A stretch of DNA of 32,774 nt. Source: Oscillospiraceae bacterium. GTDB lineage: Bacteria > Bacillota > Clostridia > Oscillospirales > Oscillospiraceae. The DNA lies in contig JAFWVB010000130.1 of the NCBI GenBank assembly GCA_017518445.1, positions 1-32,774 of the forward strand, read 5' to 3'. The position numbers were made by a program, and so were the translations under genes. The notes below the pieces were generated by a model. It was given only the letters and a program-made list of their open reading frames with translations. It made no database searches and had not been told where the DNA came from. Within the stretch, counting starts at the first letter, position 1. The number at the start of each line of letters is the position of its first letter. Below, one piece after another: positions 1 through 8,696 of this stretch.

Positions 1-3000
1 ATAGCCGGAGCCGTTGGGCTGATAGAAGGTCTCATAGCTCGGAGTGCATGTGCCGTGATTGCCGTCTACATTGTAGTACACAACAACTTCATACATATCC
101 GCGATGCCGTCCGGACCATTACCGTCCGAACCGCCGCCGATGAAGTCCTCGAGCTTCCAAACAGCGTAGAGTATCTTGTCGCCGGTGAAGTCGACGGTCT
201 CGCCGTCCTGGTACTGAACAGCGCCGTTCGCGGTCTCAGACCAACCCTCAAAGACATAGCCGGTCTTAGAGAAGCCGTTTCTGGTCAGAGCTGTCGGTAC
301 GCCGATCGTGATGGTCTGCGGAGCCATGCCGCCGCCTGTCGCACCGTTGCCGTTGAAGGTCACGGTGTACTGAAGCGCCTTCCATGTCGCCTTGACCGTT
401 ACGTCCTCATCGGGCATCTCGAAGCTCTTAGCGGTTTTCCACACGAGGCTCGTGGGAGAAACCGTCGTCCAGCCCGTGAACTCATAATACTGTCTGGTCG
501 GATCTGCCAGTGTGACAGTATCGCCATACTTCGCAGTCATCGGGTTGGTTGCTGCATTGGTGCCGTTATCAAGCTCATAGTTGATAGCGTGACTATTCGC
601 TTCCCAAACCGCGTAAAGCGTGATGGTAGCGTTTGCATTTGCGATGTTGTTGACGCTCGCCTTATCGCCGTATACCACACCGCCGGTCGCACTTGTCGCC
701 CAGCCCTTGAAGGTATGACCGGGCACACTGAATCCGATTGCGGTCAACGCGGTGGCTTCGCCGCGATTGATGGTCTGATCCGCCATCGTGCCGGTCGCGG
801 CAGCGTTGTTAGCGTCAAAATGTACCTTATAGGTATCGCGAGTCCACTGCGCCGTGAGCTTGACATTGCTTGCCGGCATCGTGAAGGTGGTGGCGTTAGC
901 CGCTACGGTCAGCGTGCTCGGATCTGCTGTCCAGCCTGTCAGCGTGTAGTTTGTCTTGGTCGGGGCTTTGAAGGTGACCGTTGTGCCGGCATTCGCCTTA
1001 GTCGGGTTTGCCGGTGTTACAGTGCCGCCGGCATAGTCCCAAGTGATGTTAAACTCGTTGCCCTTCCAAACCGCGTAGAGCGTGATGGTCTCGCCTGCTC
1101 TCGCAAGGTTCGTGACAGCCTGCTCATCGGTGTAGGCCCTCGTGCCTGTAGCGGTGGTTGCCCAACCGTCGAAGGTGTGACCTGTCCTGCTGTAGCTGTT
1201 CTTCGTCAGCTTGGTAGAAACGCCGATCTCGATCTTCTGATCAGCCATCGCAGTGCCTGTACCGTTGTTGGCATTGAACTTAACGGTGTAGAAATTGTCA
1301 TTCCACTTCGCGTACACGGTCGCGCCGCCCGCGGGCATCAGATCCGCGTCTGTAAGCGCCTTGGTGCAGGCAGAATCGGTGAACCAGCCGCCGAAGGTGT
1401 AATACTGCTTCGTGGGCGCCTTGTAGTTCGAAGCGGTCAGGAACGAATTCATCTTCGCACCCGTCGCTATCTGGAACGAGGACGCGCCGCCGGACGGGAT
1501 CGTGCCGCCCTGGGTATCAAGCGTAAGGGTCTGATTTGACGCCTTCCAGTTTGCGGTCAGCGTACCTGTGCCGGGGAGGGGATCGCCCATCTTGAAATCT
1601 TCAGCCGCGGTCGAACCCGTGCGGGTGAAGGTCCACTTGTCGAACTCATAACCGTTTTTGCCTTCGGTCGTGATGTTGAAGGACGAAGTGTCTGTGCCGG
1701 GCCATACATTAGGAATAGTCTGGTCGGCGGTTATCGCGGTTCCGTTGACTTTTATCGTACCCTTGCTCGTATCGCCAACCTCAACGGTAAGCGTTCCCTT
1801 GGCGATAAAGCCGACATAGATGCGGCTGTTATGCTCTCCGCCTACATTGCCCGGGTTCGGGAGCACGATATTCTTGGTCGACGCCACTGTCTGTGTCGCA
1901 GCGTCGGTCACGACCGCGTCGGAGTCGGTCATATAACCGCTGGTTGCGTCATAAGCTATCTGCTTTGTGAAGCGCACGTCGCTCGTAGCTCCGGGCAGGG
2001 TGAACCTGACGACGTAATTGTTCGCGTTGGCAAGACCGTTGAAGGCATATTTGCCGCCGCCGGCTGTCGTCTTTGTATCAAGTAGGTTCGTGCCCTGGAG
2101 AAGCTCTACCGTGACGCCGTCGCGCGTGGTATCCGTGCCGGCGGTGTACTTGCCGTCACCGTCGACGTCGTTGAACGCGATACCGGAGATAGTCGCCATC
2201 GCAAGTCTTGCGGCGACCCAGCCGGAATCTTTATATCCGTCTCCGTCGGGAGTTTGTCTGAAAATACGGACACGGAACTCGTTCATCGCGTTGTTGAGTC
2301 TCTGGTTCTGGTCGACCTGCGCATCGGTGACGTTGACCGTCAGCGGGAGCTGGAATGTCCACTCGTCTTGTATCGGGATGTTCTTCGTCGAAACGATTCC
2401 GATCATCGTGACGGTGCTGAGGTCTGCCGGAGCCGTGGTCGAACCGGCGGTCGTCGGGACGCCGTTAGCGTCGAGCGTGACCTTGCCGGTGTAATACACG
2501 AACTGGAACGGATTCGTGGTTGCGTCGCCCACCTTGAGGGTCGGCGCTCCGGCGAGCTTCATCGGCCAGTTGTACGCCTTATACTGATAGTGGTCGTACT
2601 GAGCGTCGGAAGCGGGATCCGTGAGCGACGTGAAGACTGCGTTTGAATCGAACGTGCCGCTCGGTATCGGGATGTATGTCTTCGCGGCGTAAGTGCCGGA
2701 AGCATTTTTGAAGGTGTTTCTGATCGTTACGTTGTAGTAGACGTTTGCGCCCGGCTTGAGTGCGACGACGTTGCCGTTCGTGCCGGCGTTATGGTTGCCG
2801 ACAGGCTCGGACATTGCCGCGTCCTTCGAGAGGGTCACAAAAGCGCTGACCGTCTCTGCGTTCGAAACGAAGATATTTCTGCCATTGCTGACAAACGCGT
2901 TCATTTCGGTCGTGTCGCCGTTGCCGTTTAAATCAAAAACGTCAGGATTATTATTCGAGCTTGAATATTGGGTAGCGGCAAAGTCCGGTCTGCCCAAAAA

Positions 3001-5262
3001 TGTCAATTTGCCAAGGTCAAAGTTGCCGGTGGGATAGTTATCGTCGAAACACAAATCACCGTAAAAGTAAACTCTGGTTCTGGGCATATATCTGCCTGCG
3101 CTGTCAATAGTGGTCAGGCGTGTTTTGTCCGCCCAGAGCTTGTAAACGGTGTATTGTTCACCATTATATGTGATCGGGGTAGCCAGCGGATCTGCGTGGA
3201 CGAGCGACTGCGGGATGTCCGCGGCATTAACGCCGCCGGAGCCGTTGTCGGTCGTGGTGTAGGTCTGCCCGTCGATATTGTAGGTACAGGGGCGCTCGGT
3301 CCAAAACTTCGCGGTGACGTTTTCAAGCGATACGCCGGTAGGCAGAACTACTTGAATGACCTGTTCTTCAATTACACCTCTAAGTCCGCCGCCGAAGTTA
3401 GCCGCAAAGATCACACTTCCGCTCTCCCCCTGTGCGATGGAGGCAGGACCACCGAAGGCAAGAGCACTGTATCCAGCGCGGTTCTTTTCACCACGCAAGT
3501 AGAACTTCAGGTTGGTCGTCTTGGGTGTTGTGCTGTTAACGGGACCGACAGTGACCGTAAAGGCACTCTCGGTATTTTTGGTGGGGTCGGGGTCAACCGC
3601 GGACGCCTTGAAGTTTCCGGTGATACAGCCGCCAAGATTTCCGTTGTTAGCGGATGTAACATAGTCGGCGCTGAACTTGCCGCAGTTTGCCTCTATGCTT
3701 GTGATGTATAGGTTCTCCGAAAGGAAAGAGTTTTTATCGTGCAGAGCGCCGACATTGACATACGCATGCTGGGACGGAGCGTTGTATCCGTAATGCGTCT
3801 CCGTCGCCCATGTGGAGTAGGTGTATGTCTGGTTGTTGCTGAGCGTGACCTTGAGGTCTTTGAGCTCGCTCGTCAGTGTCGTGTCAAGCGGGAAAGTTAC
3901 GCCCTTTACCTCTACCTCGGGACCGAAGTCGAATTTTACGACCTGATCCTGGTCAACGGCGCCGTTTGCCTTAAATAAGACTGAAGCCAACACGTCGACA
4001 GTACCCCTGTCGTTTGTGGGGTTATTGCTAAGATAGCTACTGCTGTTTGTTGAATTGTTCACTGTAAGGTCGTTTGTATTCGCGCCTATTGTGGTCTTTT
4101 CATGAGTATATACGAGATAATCGGACTCTGTCAAGACGGTGCCGTCATACATCGTCGCTTGGATAGACAGACCATTATCATACTGACCTTCAGTGATGCC
4201 GTCAGCGATGTCACCGAAAATAGAGTAGTCAAATGTATTAGGTTTAGTCAACTCATAAAACTTATCGACTTCTACGGTAAAAGTATGAGTTGTGGCGTCC
4301 CAAGTCCAGTATGTGTTCGGCAGTTCTTCATTCTGGGTTCCTGTTTTTTCATTGTAGAATTTCACGGACGAAACTTTCGACACATACGGCAGGGTCAGCA
4401 CCTGCTTCATTTTTTTAACAAAGCCGGATCTCAAGTTCATGCCGTAGTAGTTTTCCGGACCGGTGTTGCGTAAAATCTTTACGTTTTTCGCGCCGGCAAC
4501 GTGAGAGCCGCCGCGAAGTTCCTTCCAACTGTTCCAGTCGCTCCATACGCCTATGGGATCTGTCTCGCGTATCGTCACATCTCCGGCGGCGCTGGTTTTC
4601 ACAGGTGTATTGCCGGAGGCGCCAACCTCATAAAGCTCTACCTTCAGGAAGTCGGTTACCTTGTCGCCGTCGTATGCGATAACTTGATGCGGCCGGATAG
4701 CGAGACGATCAGTTAAGCAGGTGGACGCTGTATTACCAGACGCGATGTGGTAGTCAAGGATACGGTAGTCGTCGCTTATATCAGCGCTCGTACCGTTATC
4801 GTCATAGTAAATGTCCATGCCGTCGATGAACTGGTCAATGCCTAACTGGTCAACATTGACCCAGTTCATGCCTTGAGTCCATGTAAACCAGCGATTCGTA
4901 TTACCGGCAGCATTTTTATAGGAATACTCAGCCGGCAGCAATTCGTCGATGTTAGTGCCGTTCCAGTTGCCGTTCGCGCGCGGCGCCATCGTGAAGATGA
5001 ACGGCTGCTTCAGCGCGATATGGATTATGTAATCCTTATTTAAATCCAGACCGGACCATGAGATGTTCAAGGCCTTGGAGCCTTGGTCATTTGAGCTGGT
5101 ATTCCAGTCGCCGCCGCTCCAGCCGCTGACGCCCACGTTGAGCTGCTCGCCCGCCGCACGCGCGTTGATCTCGAATACCGGCATGATGGACAACACCATG
5201 ACGAGCACGAGAAGCAATGCCAGCGGCTTTTTGAGCCATCGGCTTGTTTGCGTGTTTTGCAT
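1..5262 (-). CDS. Giant secreted surface protein with SdrD-B-like domain and InlB/Flg_new repeats, partial
   Basis: The minus frame is open from the ATG at 5260-5262 to the left edge (1754 codons, no stop), so the C-terminus is missing. An AAGGAG site lies about 10 bases upstream. Residues 1-36 form a signal peptide (KK, a long Leu/Val core, cleavage near ARA-A). Residues 40-1000 are a long region I do not recognise, with a DUF11-like stretch near 805-900. Residues about 1020-1150 resemble an SdrD B domain (GIAFNDVDGDG start). From about 1150 there are at least six Listeria-Bacteroides (Flg_new/InlB B) repeats, starting near 1243, 1323, 1403, 1475, 1559 and 1632, with recurring FxGW and LYAVW motifs. 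A GNGPDGIADMYEVVVYY segment near 1715 looks like the lead-in to a MucBP- or SHIRT-type domain. Such proteins are usually adhesins. The wall anchor (SLH, LPXTG or other) is outside the window. Function as an adhesin is inference. Confidence 0.9.
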   Translation of the reverse strand, partial: MQNTQTSRWLKKPLALLLVLVMVLSIMPVFEINARAAGEQLNVGVSGWSGGDWNTSSNDQGSKALNISWSGLDLNKDYIIHIALKQPFIFTMAPRANGNWNGTNIDELLPAEYSYKNAAGNTNRWFTWTQGMNWVNVDQLGIDQFIDGMDIYYDDNGTSADISDDYRILDYHIASGNTASTCLTDRLAIRPHQVIAYDGDKVTDFLKVELYEVGASGNTPVKTSAAGDVTIRETDPIGVWSDWNSWKELRGGSHVAGAKNVKILRNTGPENYYGMNLRSGFVKKMKQVLTLPYVSKVSSVKFYNEKTGTQNEELPNTYWTWDATTHTFTVEVDKFYELTKPNTFDYSIFGDIADGITEGQYDNGLSIQATMYDGTVLTESDYLVYTHEKTTIGANTNDLTVNNSTNSSSYLSNNPTNDRGTVDVLASVLFKANGAVDQDQVVKFDFGPEVEVKGVTFPLDTTLTSELKDLKVTLSNNQTYTYSTWATETHYGYNAPSQHAYVNVGALHDKNSFLSENLYITSIEANCGKFSADYVTSANNGNLGGCITGNFKASAVDPDPTKNTESAFTVTVGPVNSTTPKTTNLKFYLRGEKNRAGYSALAFGGPASIAQGESGSVIFAANFGGGLRGVIEEQVIQVVLPTGVSLENVTAKFWTERPCTYNIDGQTYTTTDNGSGGVNAADIPQSLVHADPLATPITYNGEQYTVYKLWADKTRLTTIDSAGRYMPRTRVYFYGDLCFDDNYPTGNFDLGKLTFLGRPDFAATQYSSSNNNPDVFDLNGNGDTTEMNAFVSNGRNIFVSNAETVSAFVTLSKDAAMSEPVGNHNAGTNGNVVALKPGANVYYNVTIRNTFKNASGTYAAKTYIPIPSGTFDSNAVFTSLTDPASDAQYDHYQYKAYNWPMKLAGAPTLKVGDATTNPFQFVYYTGKVTLDANGVPTTAGSTTAPADLSTVTMIGIVSTKNIPIQDEWTFQLPLTVNVTDAQVDQNQRLNNAMNEFRVRIFRQTPDGDGYKDSGWVAARLAMATISGIAFNDVDGDGKYTAGTDTTRDGVTVELLQGTNLLDTKTTAGGGKYAFNGLANANNYVVRFTLPGATSDVRFTKQIAYDATSGYMTDSDAVVTDAATQTVASTKNIVLPNPGNVGGEHNSRIYVGFIAKGTLTVEVGDTSKGTIKVNGTAITADQTIPNVWPGTDTSSFNITTEGKNGYEFDKWTFTRTGSTAAEDFKMGDPLPGTGTLTANWKASNQTLTLDTQGGTIPSGGASSFQIATGAKMNSFLTASNYKAPTKQYYTFGGWFTDSACTKALTDADLMPAGGATVYAKWNDNFYTVKFNANNGTGTAMADQKIEIGVSTKLTKNSYSRTGHTFDGWATTATGTRAYTDEQAVTNLARAGETITLYAVWKGNEFNITWDYAGGTVTPANPTKANAGTTVTFKAPTKTNYTLTGWTADPSTLTVAANATTFTMPASNVKLTAQWTRDTYKVHFDANNAAATGTMADQTINRGEATALTAIGFSVPGHTFKGWATSATGGVVYGDKASVNNIANANATITLYAVWEANSHAINYELDNGTNAATNPMTAKYGDTVTLADPTRQYYEFTGWTTVSPTSLVWKTAKSFEMPDEDVTVKATWKALQYTVTFNGNGATGGGMAPQTITIGVPTALTRNGFSKTGYVFEGWSETANGAVQYQDGETVDFTGDKILYAVWKLEDFIGGGSDGNGPDGIADMYEVVVYYNVDGNHGTCTPSYETFYQPNGSGY

Positions 5263-5400
5263 ATTTTGTTTTCTCCTTTTCGTTTTTTTGTGTTTTGCGT
5301 TTTGTCTTGCGTGTGTTTGCGTGGGTTTGTTGCGTGGTTTTGTTGCGTGTGTTGTTGCGTGTGTTGCTTGGTGCGTGGTTTTGTTGCTTGGCGCGTGTTA
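5263..5400. repeat. GT-rich low-complexity stretch upstream of the giant surface gene
   Basis: The plus strand is a run of irregular TTGCGTG / TTGTTGCGTG / TTGCTTG units. In the minus-strand mRNA this becomes a CA-rich, G-poor leader directly before the AAGGAG site and ATG at 5262. The composition predicts little secondary structure near the start codon. Several frames stay open by chance through it and give Arg/Thr/Gln-rich or Cys/Val/Leu-rich nonsense, so I call no gene here. Confidence 0.75.
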
Positions 5401-5556
5401 GGTTTTTGCCGCGCCCCCCGCGCACCTTGCGCGCGTTTGTTGCATTGGCGCGTGTCAGGTTTTGCCGCCCCCCGCGCACCTTGCGCGCGTTTGTTGCATT
5501 GGCGCGTGTGTTGCTTGGCGCGTGTTAGGTTTTTGCCGCGCGCCCCCGCGCACCTT
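5391..5556. repeat. GC-rich direct repeats, about 57 bp unit, three copies
   Basis: Copies lie at 5391-5447 (57 bp), 5448-5501 (54 bp, missing three bases) and a shorter one from 5518 to about 5556, with a 16-bp partial unit (5502-5517) between. Each begins GCGCGTGT and runs through a GGTTTTTGCCGC block and a C-run to a GCGCACCTTG block. Inside the first two copies is the palindrome CGCGCACCTTGCGCG (5419-5433, 5473-5487). A third copy of that palindrome stands alone at 5618-5632. The third unit ends by joining directly to a different palindrome family at 5556. Confidence 0.85.
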
Positions 5557-5921
5557 GTACACGTTCCGTGTATTGTGGTTTTGCCTTGTACACGTTCCGT
5601 GTATCGCGGTACACACCCGCGCACCTTGCGCGGTCTTTGCCTGTTGCGTGGTTTTGTTGCGTGTTTTTGCGATTTGTCCTTTGTTCTGTTAGTTGTCTTT
5701 GTGTTGTGCCGCGAGCGCCATGTTCACATTTCGTGTACCGGCGTTCGCCCTTGTACACATTTCGTGCACCCCCGCACGCCCCGCGAATGTTCACGCTTCG
5801 TGTACCGACGTTCACATTTCGTGTACCGCCCATACACCGGCGTTTGCGTAAGCGCCCGCCCCGGCGTGTTCACCGCGCGCGCGGTGTGTACTTTGCGTGT
5901 ACATTGTACACGCTTCGTGTA
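5556..5921. repeat. Array of seven 17-bp palindromes, consensus TGTWCACRYTYCGTGTA
   Basis: Copies start at 5556, 5587, 5721, 5752, 5788, 5809 (first base varies) and 5905. The core is a 6-base arm, a 3-base loop and a 6-base arm (TACACG / CGTGTA). Some copies carry arm changes that still pair as G-U when read as minus-strand RNA, for example arms ending AAATGTG. Spacing is irregular, which argues against CRISPR. The array lies in the probable untranslated leader of the giant surface protein. I see no convincing gene in 5263-6171. Confidence 0.85.
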
Positions 5922-6171
5922 CTCGTTCCTATTTCGCTAAATCTTTTTTTGCACCACCTGCTCTCCCCATTTGACCTCTGTCACATTCCTAAATTTTTAT
6001 CTAAATAATTAGACTATATGTGAAATCCCGACGCGCGACGCGCTTGCCGCGCCCCGGAATGTATCACCTAAAATCATGATCGCTGTGTCTGCCCGCCGCG
6101 CGGATCGCCGCGCCGCGGATCGCGAATATCGCGCTATATACATTAAATAAAATATATATCCGCTTGCCCGG
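5922..6171. other. Non-coding gap with GC-rich self-complementary stretches
   Basis: No gene is seen. The left half is AT-rich and holds the candidate promoter at 5996-6024. From about 6030 to 6135 there are GCGCG/CGATCCGCGG-type self-complementary stretches just beyond the stop of the coiled-coil gene. They could fold, but none has the T-run of a classical terminator. Confidence 0.5.
5996..6024 (-). promoter_or_regulatory. Candidate promoter for the giant surface gene
   Basis: Read on the minus strand: TTCACA (6019-6024), 17-bp spacer, GATAAA (5996-6001). It is the best sigma-A-like match between the coiled-coil gene and the surface protein gene. If used, the leader would be about 725 nt. 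The -10 match is only fair. Confidence 0.35.
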
Positions 6172-6633
6172 CTAACCGGATCGCAGCTCGCATATCTCGG
6201 CGTTCATCTGCTTCATCGCAATTTTCAGCAGGTCAACGTCTGCCTCGATCTTCTCTACCCGGCTTATCGGCGCCATCGCGTCGAGCTTGTCGTTTATGGC
6301 TTGGATCCCCTCCGCCAGGAGGTTGAATTTCGGATCGAATACAGACTCCATCATGACGCGCGCGTTGTGCATTATCCGCGCCTCTGACTCGGCGATCTGC
6401 CGTGTCATGTTTTGGGAAATGCGATCCTCCGCCTCGGCGATCTGTTTTGCCGTGTTTTGTGTGATCCGCGCCTCAAACTCGTCAAACCGTTTGTCGATAG
6501 CCTCAAACCGTTTGTCAATGTCGTCGAACCGTTTGTCCCTTTCGGCGAACTTTTCATCGACGTTCTTCATTATTCGCGTCTCTGACTCGTCGAACATCTG
6601 CCGCAATACCTGCATGTCGTTTTTATCGAGCAT
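6172..6633 (-). CDS. Small coiled-coil protein of unknown function
   Basis: This is a 153-residue protein starting at ATG 6631-6633, chosen because AAAGGAG sits about 8 bases upstream; an in-frame ATG at 6699 has no such site. It is almost entirely charged alpha-helix with no signal peptide or membrane segment, so probably cytoplasmic. Residues 33-50 contain three exact heptads beginning DKRF (33, 40, 47). Residues 56-100 contain three 15-residue units beginning RITQN, RISQN and RIMHN. The C-terminal part (105-150) has a further amphipathic helix. Such DKRF coiled coils are common, poorly characterised proteins in Firmicutes. It stands alone with its own promoter, so context does not reveal the job. 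A structural or oligomerisation role is only a guess. Confidence 0.8.
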   Translation of the reverse strand: MLDKNDMQVLRQMFDESETRIMKNVDEKFAERDKRFDDIDKRFEAIDKRFDEFEARITQNTAKQIAEAEDRISQNMTRQIAESEARIMHNARVMMESVFDPKFNLLAEGIQAINDKLDAMAPISRVEKIEADVDLLKIAMKQMNAEICELRSG

Positions 6634-6727
6634 TTTCTCAACTCCTTTGCTTGACCGCCTGCTCAAAACGCGCCGATTTACATAACGCGATGCGCGCACT
6701 TACGGACATTACTCTAATTTACACTAT

Positions 6728-6757
6728 ATAATACCATAAAAATACCAGCGGTATCAA
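6728..6757 (-). promoter_or_regulatory. Promoter of the coiled-coil gene
   Basis: Minus strand: TTGATA (6752-6757), 18-bp spacer, TATTAT (6728-6733). The predicted start near 6721 leaves a leader of about 88 nt before the ATG at 6633. Confidence 0.55.
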
Positions 6758-7046
6758 GTGTTTTTTAACTTTTTTTGAAAAATTTGTGTCCGTTTTGTAT
6801 CCGCGTCCCCCACTTTCTTCTTCCTTCTTCGTCTGATGCCGCTGATTATTGCAGCGTAAAATGTGTATCCGACGGCAAAATAGCGCATTTTCTCTGATTT
6901 TGCAGTGCTTGCCAATGTTTTCTCAATGTCGTAAAAAACGACGGGCATTAGTGTAAAATCTTTTACGTTAGTAAAAATATTGCGTGAAAATATGGACATT
7001 AGTAAAAATATCCCGCCATTGGGCGGGCAGTTATGACGGAGAAGCG
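6758..7046. other. AT-rich non-coding gap with short direct repeats and a hairpin
   Basis: TTAGTAAAAATAT occurs twice, at 6968-6980 and 6999-7011 (31-bp period), with a weaker relative (CATTAGTGTAAAAT) near 6945. A minus-strand hairpin CCCGCC-CAAT-GGCGGG (7012-7027) followed by ATATTTTT may be a second, downstream terminator for pckA. One minus frame stays open but starts inside the pckA terminator and has no ribosome site or family features. I see no gene here. Confidence 0.55.
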
Positions 7047-7081
7047 AACCCCCATGCCCGCCAACGGCGGGCATGGGGGTT
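7047..7081 (-). terminator. Hairpin downstream of pckA
   Basis: A perfect 16-bp stem (7047-7062 with 7066-7081) has a 3-base loop and begins 17 bases past the pckA stop. The tail after the stem on the minus strand is only moderately T-rich; the plus-strand side has TTTT. The second hairpin at 7012-7027 could back it up. Confidence 0.7.
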
Positions 7082-7097
7082 TTATGTTTTCTCGCTT

Positions 7098-8663
7098 TTA
7101 CGGCTTAGGTCCCGCCGCTTTTACTTCGTCGCTCATGTTGGTGTACTTCTTGAAGTTTTCATTGAACGACTCGGCAAGCGTTTTTGCCATCTTCGCGTAC
7201 TCCGCCTTGTCCTCCCACGTGTTCTCGGGGATAAGAAGCTCGGACGGGACGCCCTCTATAGATGTCGGTACCGCGACGCCGAAATACGGGTCTGTCACAA
7301 ATTCGGACTTTTCGATCTCGCCTGTCAGCGCGGCGGTCACCATCGCGCGGGTATATGACAGCTTCATGCGCTTACCCGTGCCGTTCCAGCCGGTGTTTAC
7401 GAGATAGACGTGCGCGCCCGCCTTTTCGACCTTGTCCGCGAGCATCTCGGCATAGATGGACGGGTCGAGCGGCAAAAACGGCTCTCCGAAGCAGGTGGAG
7501 AACGTCGGAACGGGCTCCTTGACGCCGATCTCTGTCCCCGCGAGCTTGGAGGTGAAGCCGGACACGAAGTAGTACATCGCCTGGTTGCGGTCGAGCCTCG
7601 ATATCGGCGGCATTACGCCGTAAGCGTCGGCGGTGAGGAATATGACGGTCTTCGGGACGCTCTCGCTCATGCCGGAAAGCTCCGCATTCGGGATATACTC
7701 AACGGGGTAGCCGACGCGGCTGTTGACCGCGAGCGAATCGTCGTCGAAATCGAATTCTCGCGTCTCCGGATCCATCACGACGTTCTCGACGAGAGCGCCG
7801 AATTTGATCGCGTTGTATATCTCCGGCTCGCCCTCGGCGGAGAGGTTGATACATTTCGCGTAACAGCCGCCCTCGAAATTGAAGACGGAGTCGTCAGACC
7901 AGCCGTGCTCGTCGTCGCCGATGAGCTTTCTGTTCGGATCGGCGGAAAGCGTGGTCTTGCCTGTGCCGGAGAGTCCGAAGAACACGGCGGAGTCGCCAGC
8001 GTCGCCGATGTTCGCGGAGCAGTGCATCGGGAAAACGCCCATCTTGGGCAGGATGTAGTTCATTACGGAGAAAACGCTCTTCTTTATCTCGCCCGCGTAG
8101 CGGCTTCCGGCGATCAAAACGAGCTTTTTCTCATAGTCTATCATTATCGCCGCCTCGCTGCGCGTGCCGTCGCGCTCCGGTATGCATTTGAAGCCCGGCG
8201 CGGCGATTATCGTGTAATCCTCCTCAAAATCCTTGAGCTGATCCGCGGTCGGTCTGCGGAGGAGCTGATGGATAAACAAATTCTGCGACGCCAGCTCGTT
8301 CACGATGCGGAAACGCTTCGTGTACTTCGGATCCGCACCGGCAAAGCCGTCGAATATAAATATGTCTCTGTTCTGAAGGTATGCGATCATTTTTTCGTAG
8401 ATGGCGTCAAACTGCTCCTGCGTGCAGGGGACGTTCACGCTTCCCCACGCGATCTCATCGTGGACGCCCTTGCTGTCGACGATGAATTTGTCCTTCGCGC
8501 TGCGTCCGGTGTACTTGCCGGTCTTGACGACAAGCGCGCCGCTGTTGGAGAGCGTGCCCTCGCCGCGCTCGAGCGCCTTTTCGACGAGAGCCGCCGGAGC
8601 GAGATTGCGATAGACGTTCTTTGGATTGATAATGCCCAGTTTTTCAAGTCCGTAAGTTTCCAT
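7098..8663 (-). CDS. pckA: Phosphoenolpyruvate carboxykinase (ATP)
   Basis: The enzyme interconverts oxaloacetate + ATP and phosphoenolpyruvate + CO2 + ADP in the cytosol, linking the C4-dicarboxylate pool to gluconeogenesis; in gut anaerobes it often runs towards CO2 fixation. The 521-residue length fits the ATP-dependent family. Visible are the P-loop GLSGTGKT (230-237), the following DPNRKLIGDDEHGW metal/nucleotide block, the RYAGE segment (188-192) and MHCSANIG. I place the start at ATG 8661-8663 because a GGAGGT site lies 8 bases upstream; the ATG five codons earlier overlaps that site. It has its own promoter just past the phosphatase gene and hairpins downstream, so it is probably monocistronic. 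Direction of flux in this organism cannot be told from the sequence. Confidence 0.97.
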   Translation of the reverse strand: METYGLEKLGIINPKNVYRNLAPAALVEKALERGEGTLSNSGALVVKTGKYTGRSAKDKFIVDSKGVHDEIAWGSVNVPCTQEQFDAIYEKMIAYLQNRDIFIFDGFAGADPKYTKRFRIVNELASQNLFIHQLLRRPTADQLKDFEEDYTIIAAPGFKCIPERDGTRSEAAIMIDYEKKLVLIAGSRYAGEIKKSVFSVMNYILPKMGVFPMHCSANIGDAGDSAVFFGLSGTGKTTLSADPNRKLIGDDEHGWSDDSVFNFEGGCYAKCINLSAEGEPEIYNAIKFGALVENVVMDPETREFDFDDDSLAVNSRVGYPVEYIPNAELSGMSESVPKTVIFLTADAYGVMPPISRLDRNQAMYYFVSGFTSKLAGTEIGVKEPVPTFSTCFGEPFLPLDPSIYAEMLADKVEKAGAHVYLVNTGWNGTGKRMKLSYTRAMVTAALTGEIEKSEFVTDPYFGVAVPTSIEGVPSELLIPENTWEDKAEYAKMAKTLAESFNENFKKYTNMSDEVKAAGPKP

Positions 8664-8696
8664 GCGTTTTACCTCCATGTAAATTTTCCTGTATGC

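Noticed and set aside
55-1539. A long plus-strand open frame of 494 codons
   Set aside because: It is antisense to the giant surface protein, has no ribosome site, and its translation is Arg/Val-rich without domains. The minus frame gives clear Flg_new repeats.
5556-5921. CRISPR array
   Set aside because: Repeats are only 17 bp, degenerate and irregularly spaced, and no cas genes are in the window.
5067-5940. Several overlapping open frames of 100-230 codons on both strands in the repeat region
   Set aside because: They translate to Arg/Cys/Leu or Thr/Gln low-complexity sequence from minisatellite DNA, overlap the surface protein signal peptide, and lack proper starts.
6754-7074. A 106-codon minus-strand frame
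   Set aside because: It begins inside the pckA terminator hairpin, reads through AT-rich repeats, and has no ribosome site or family signature.
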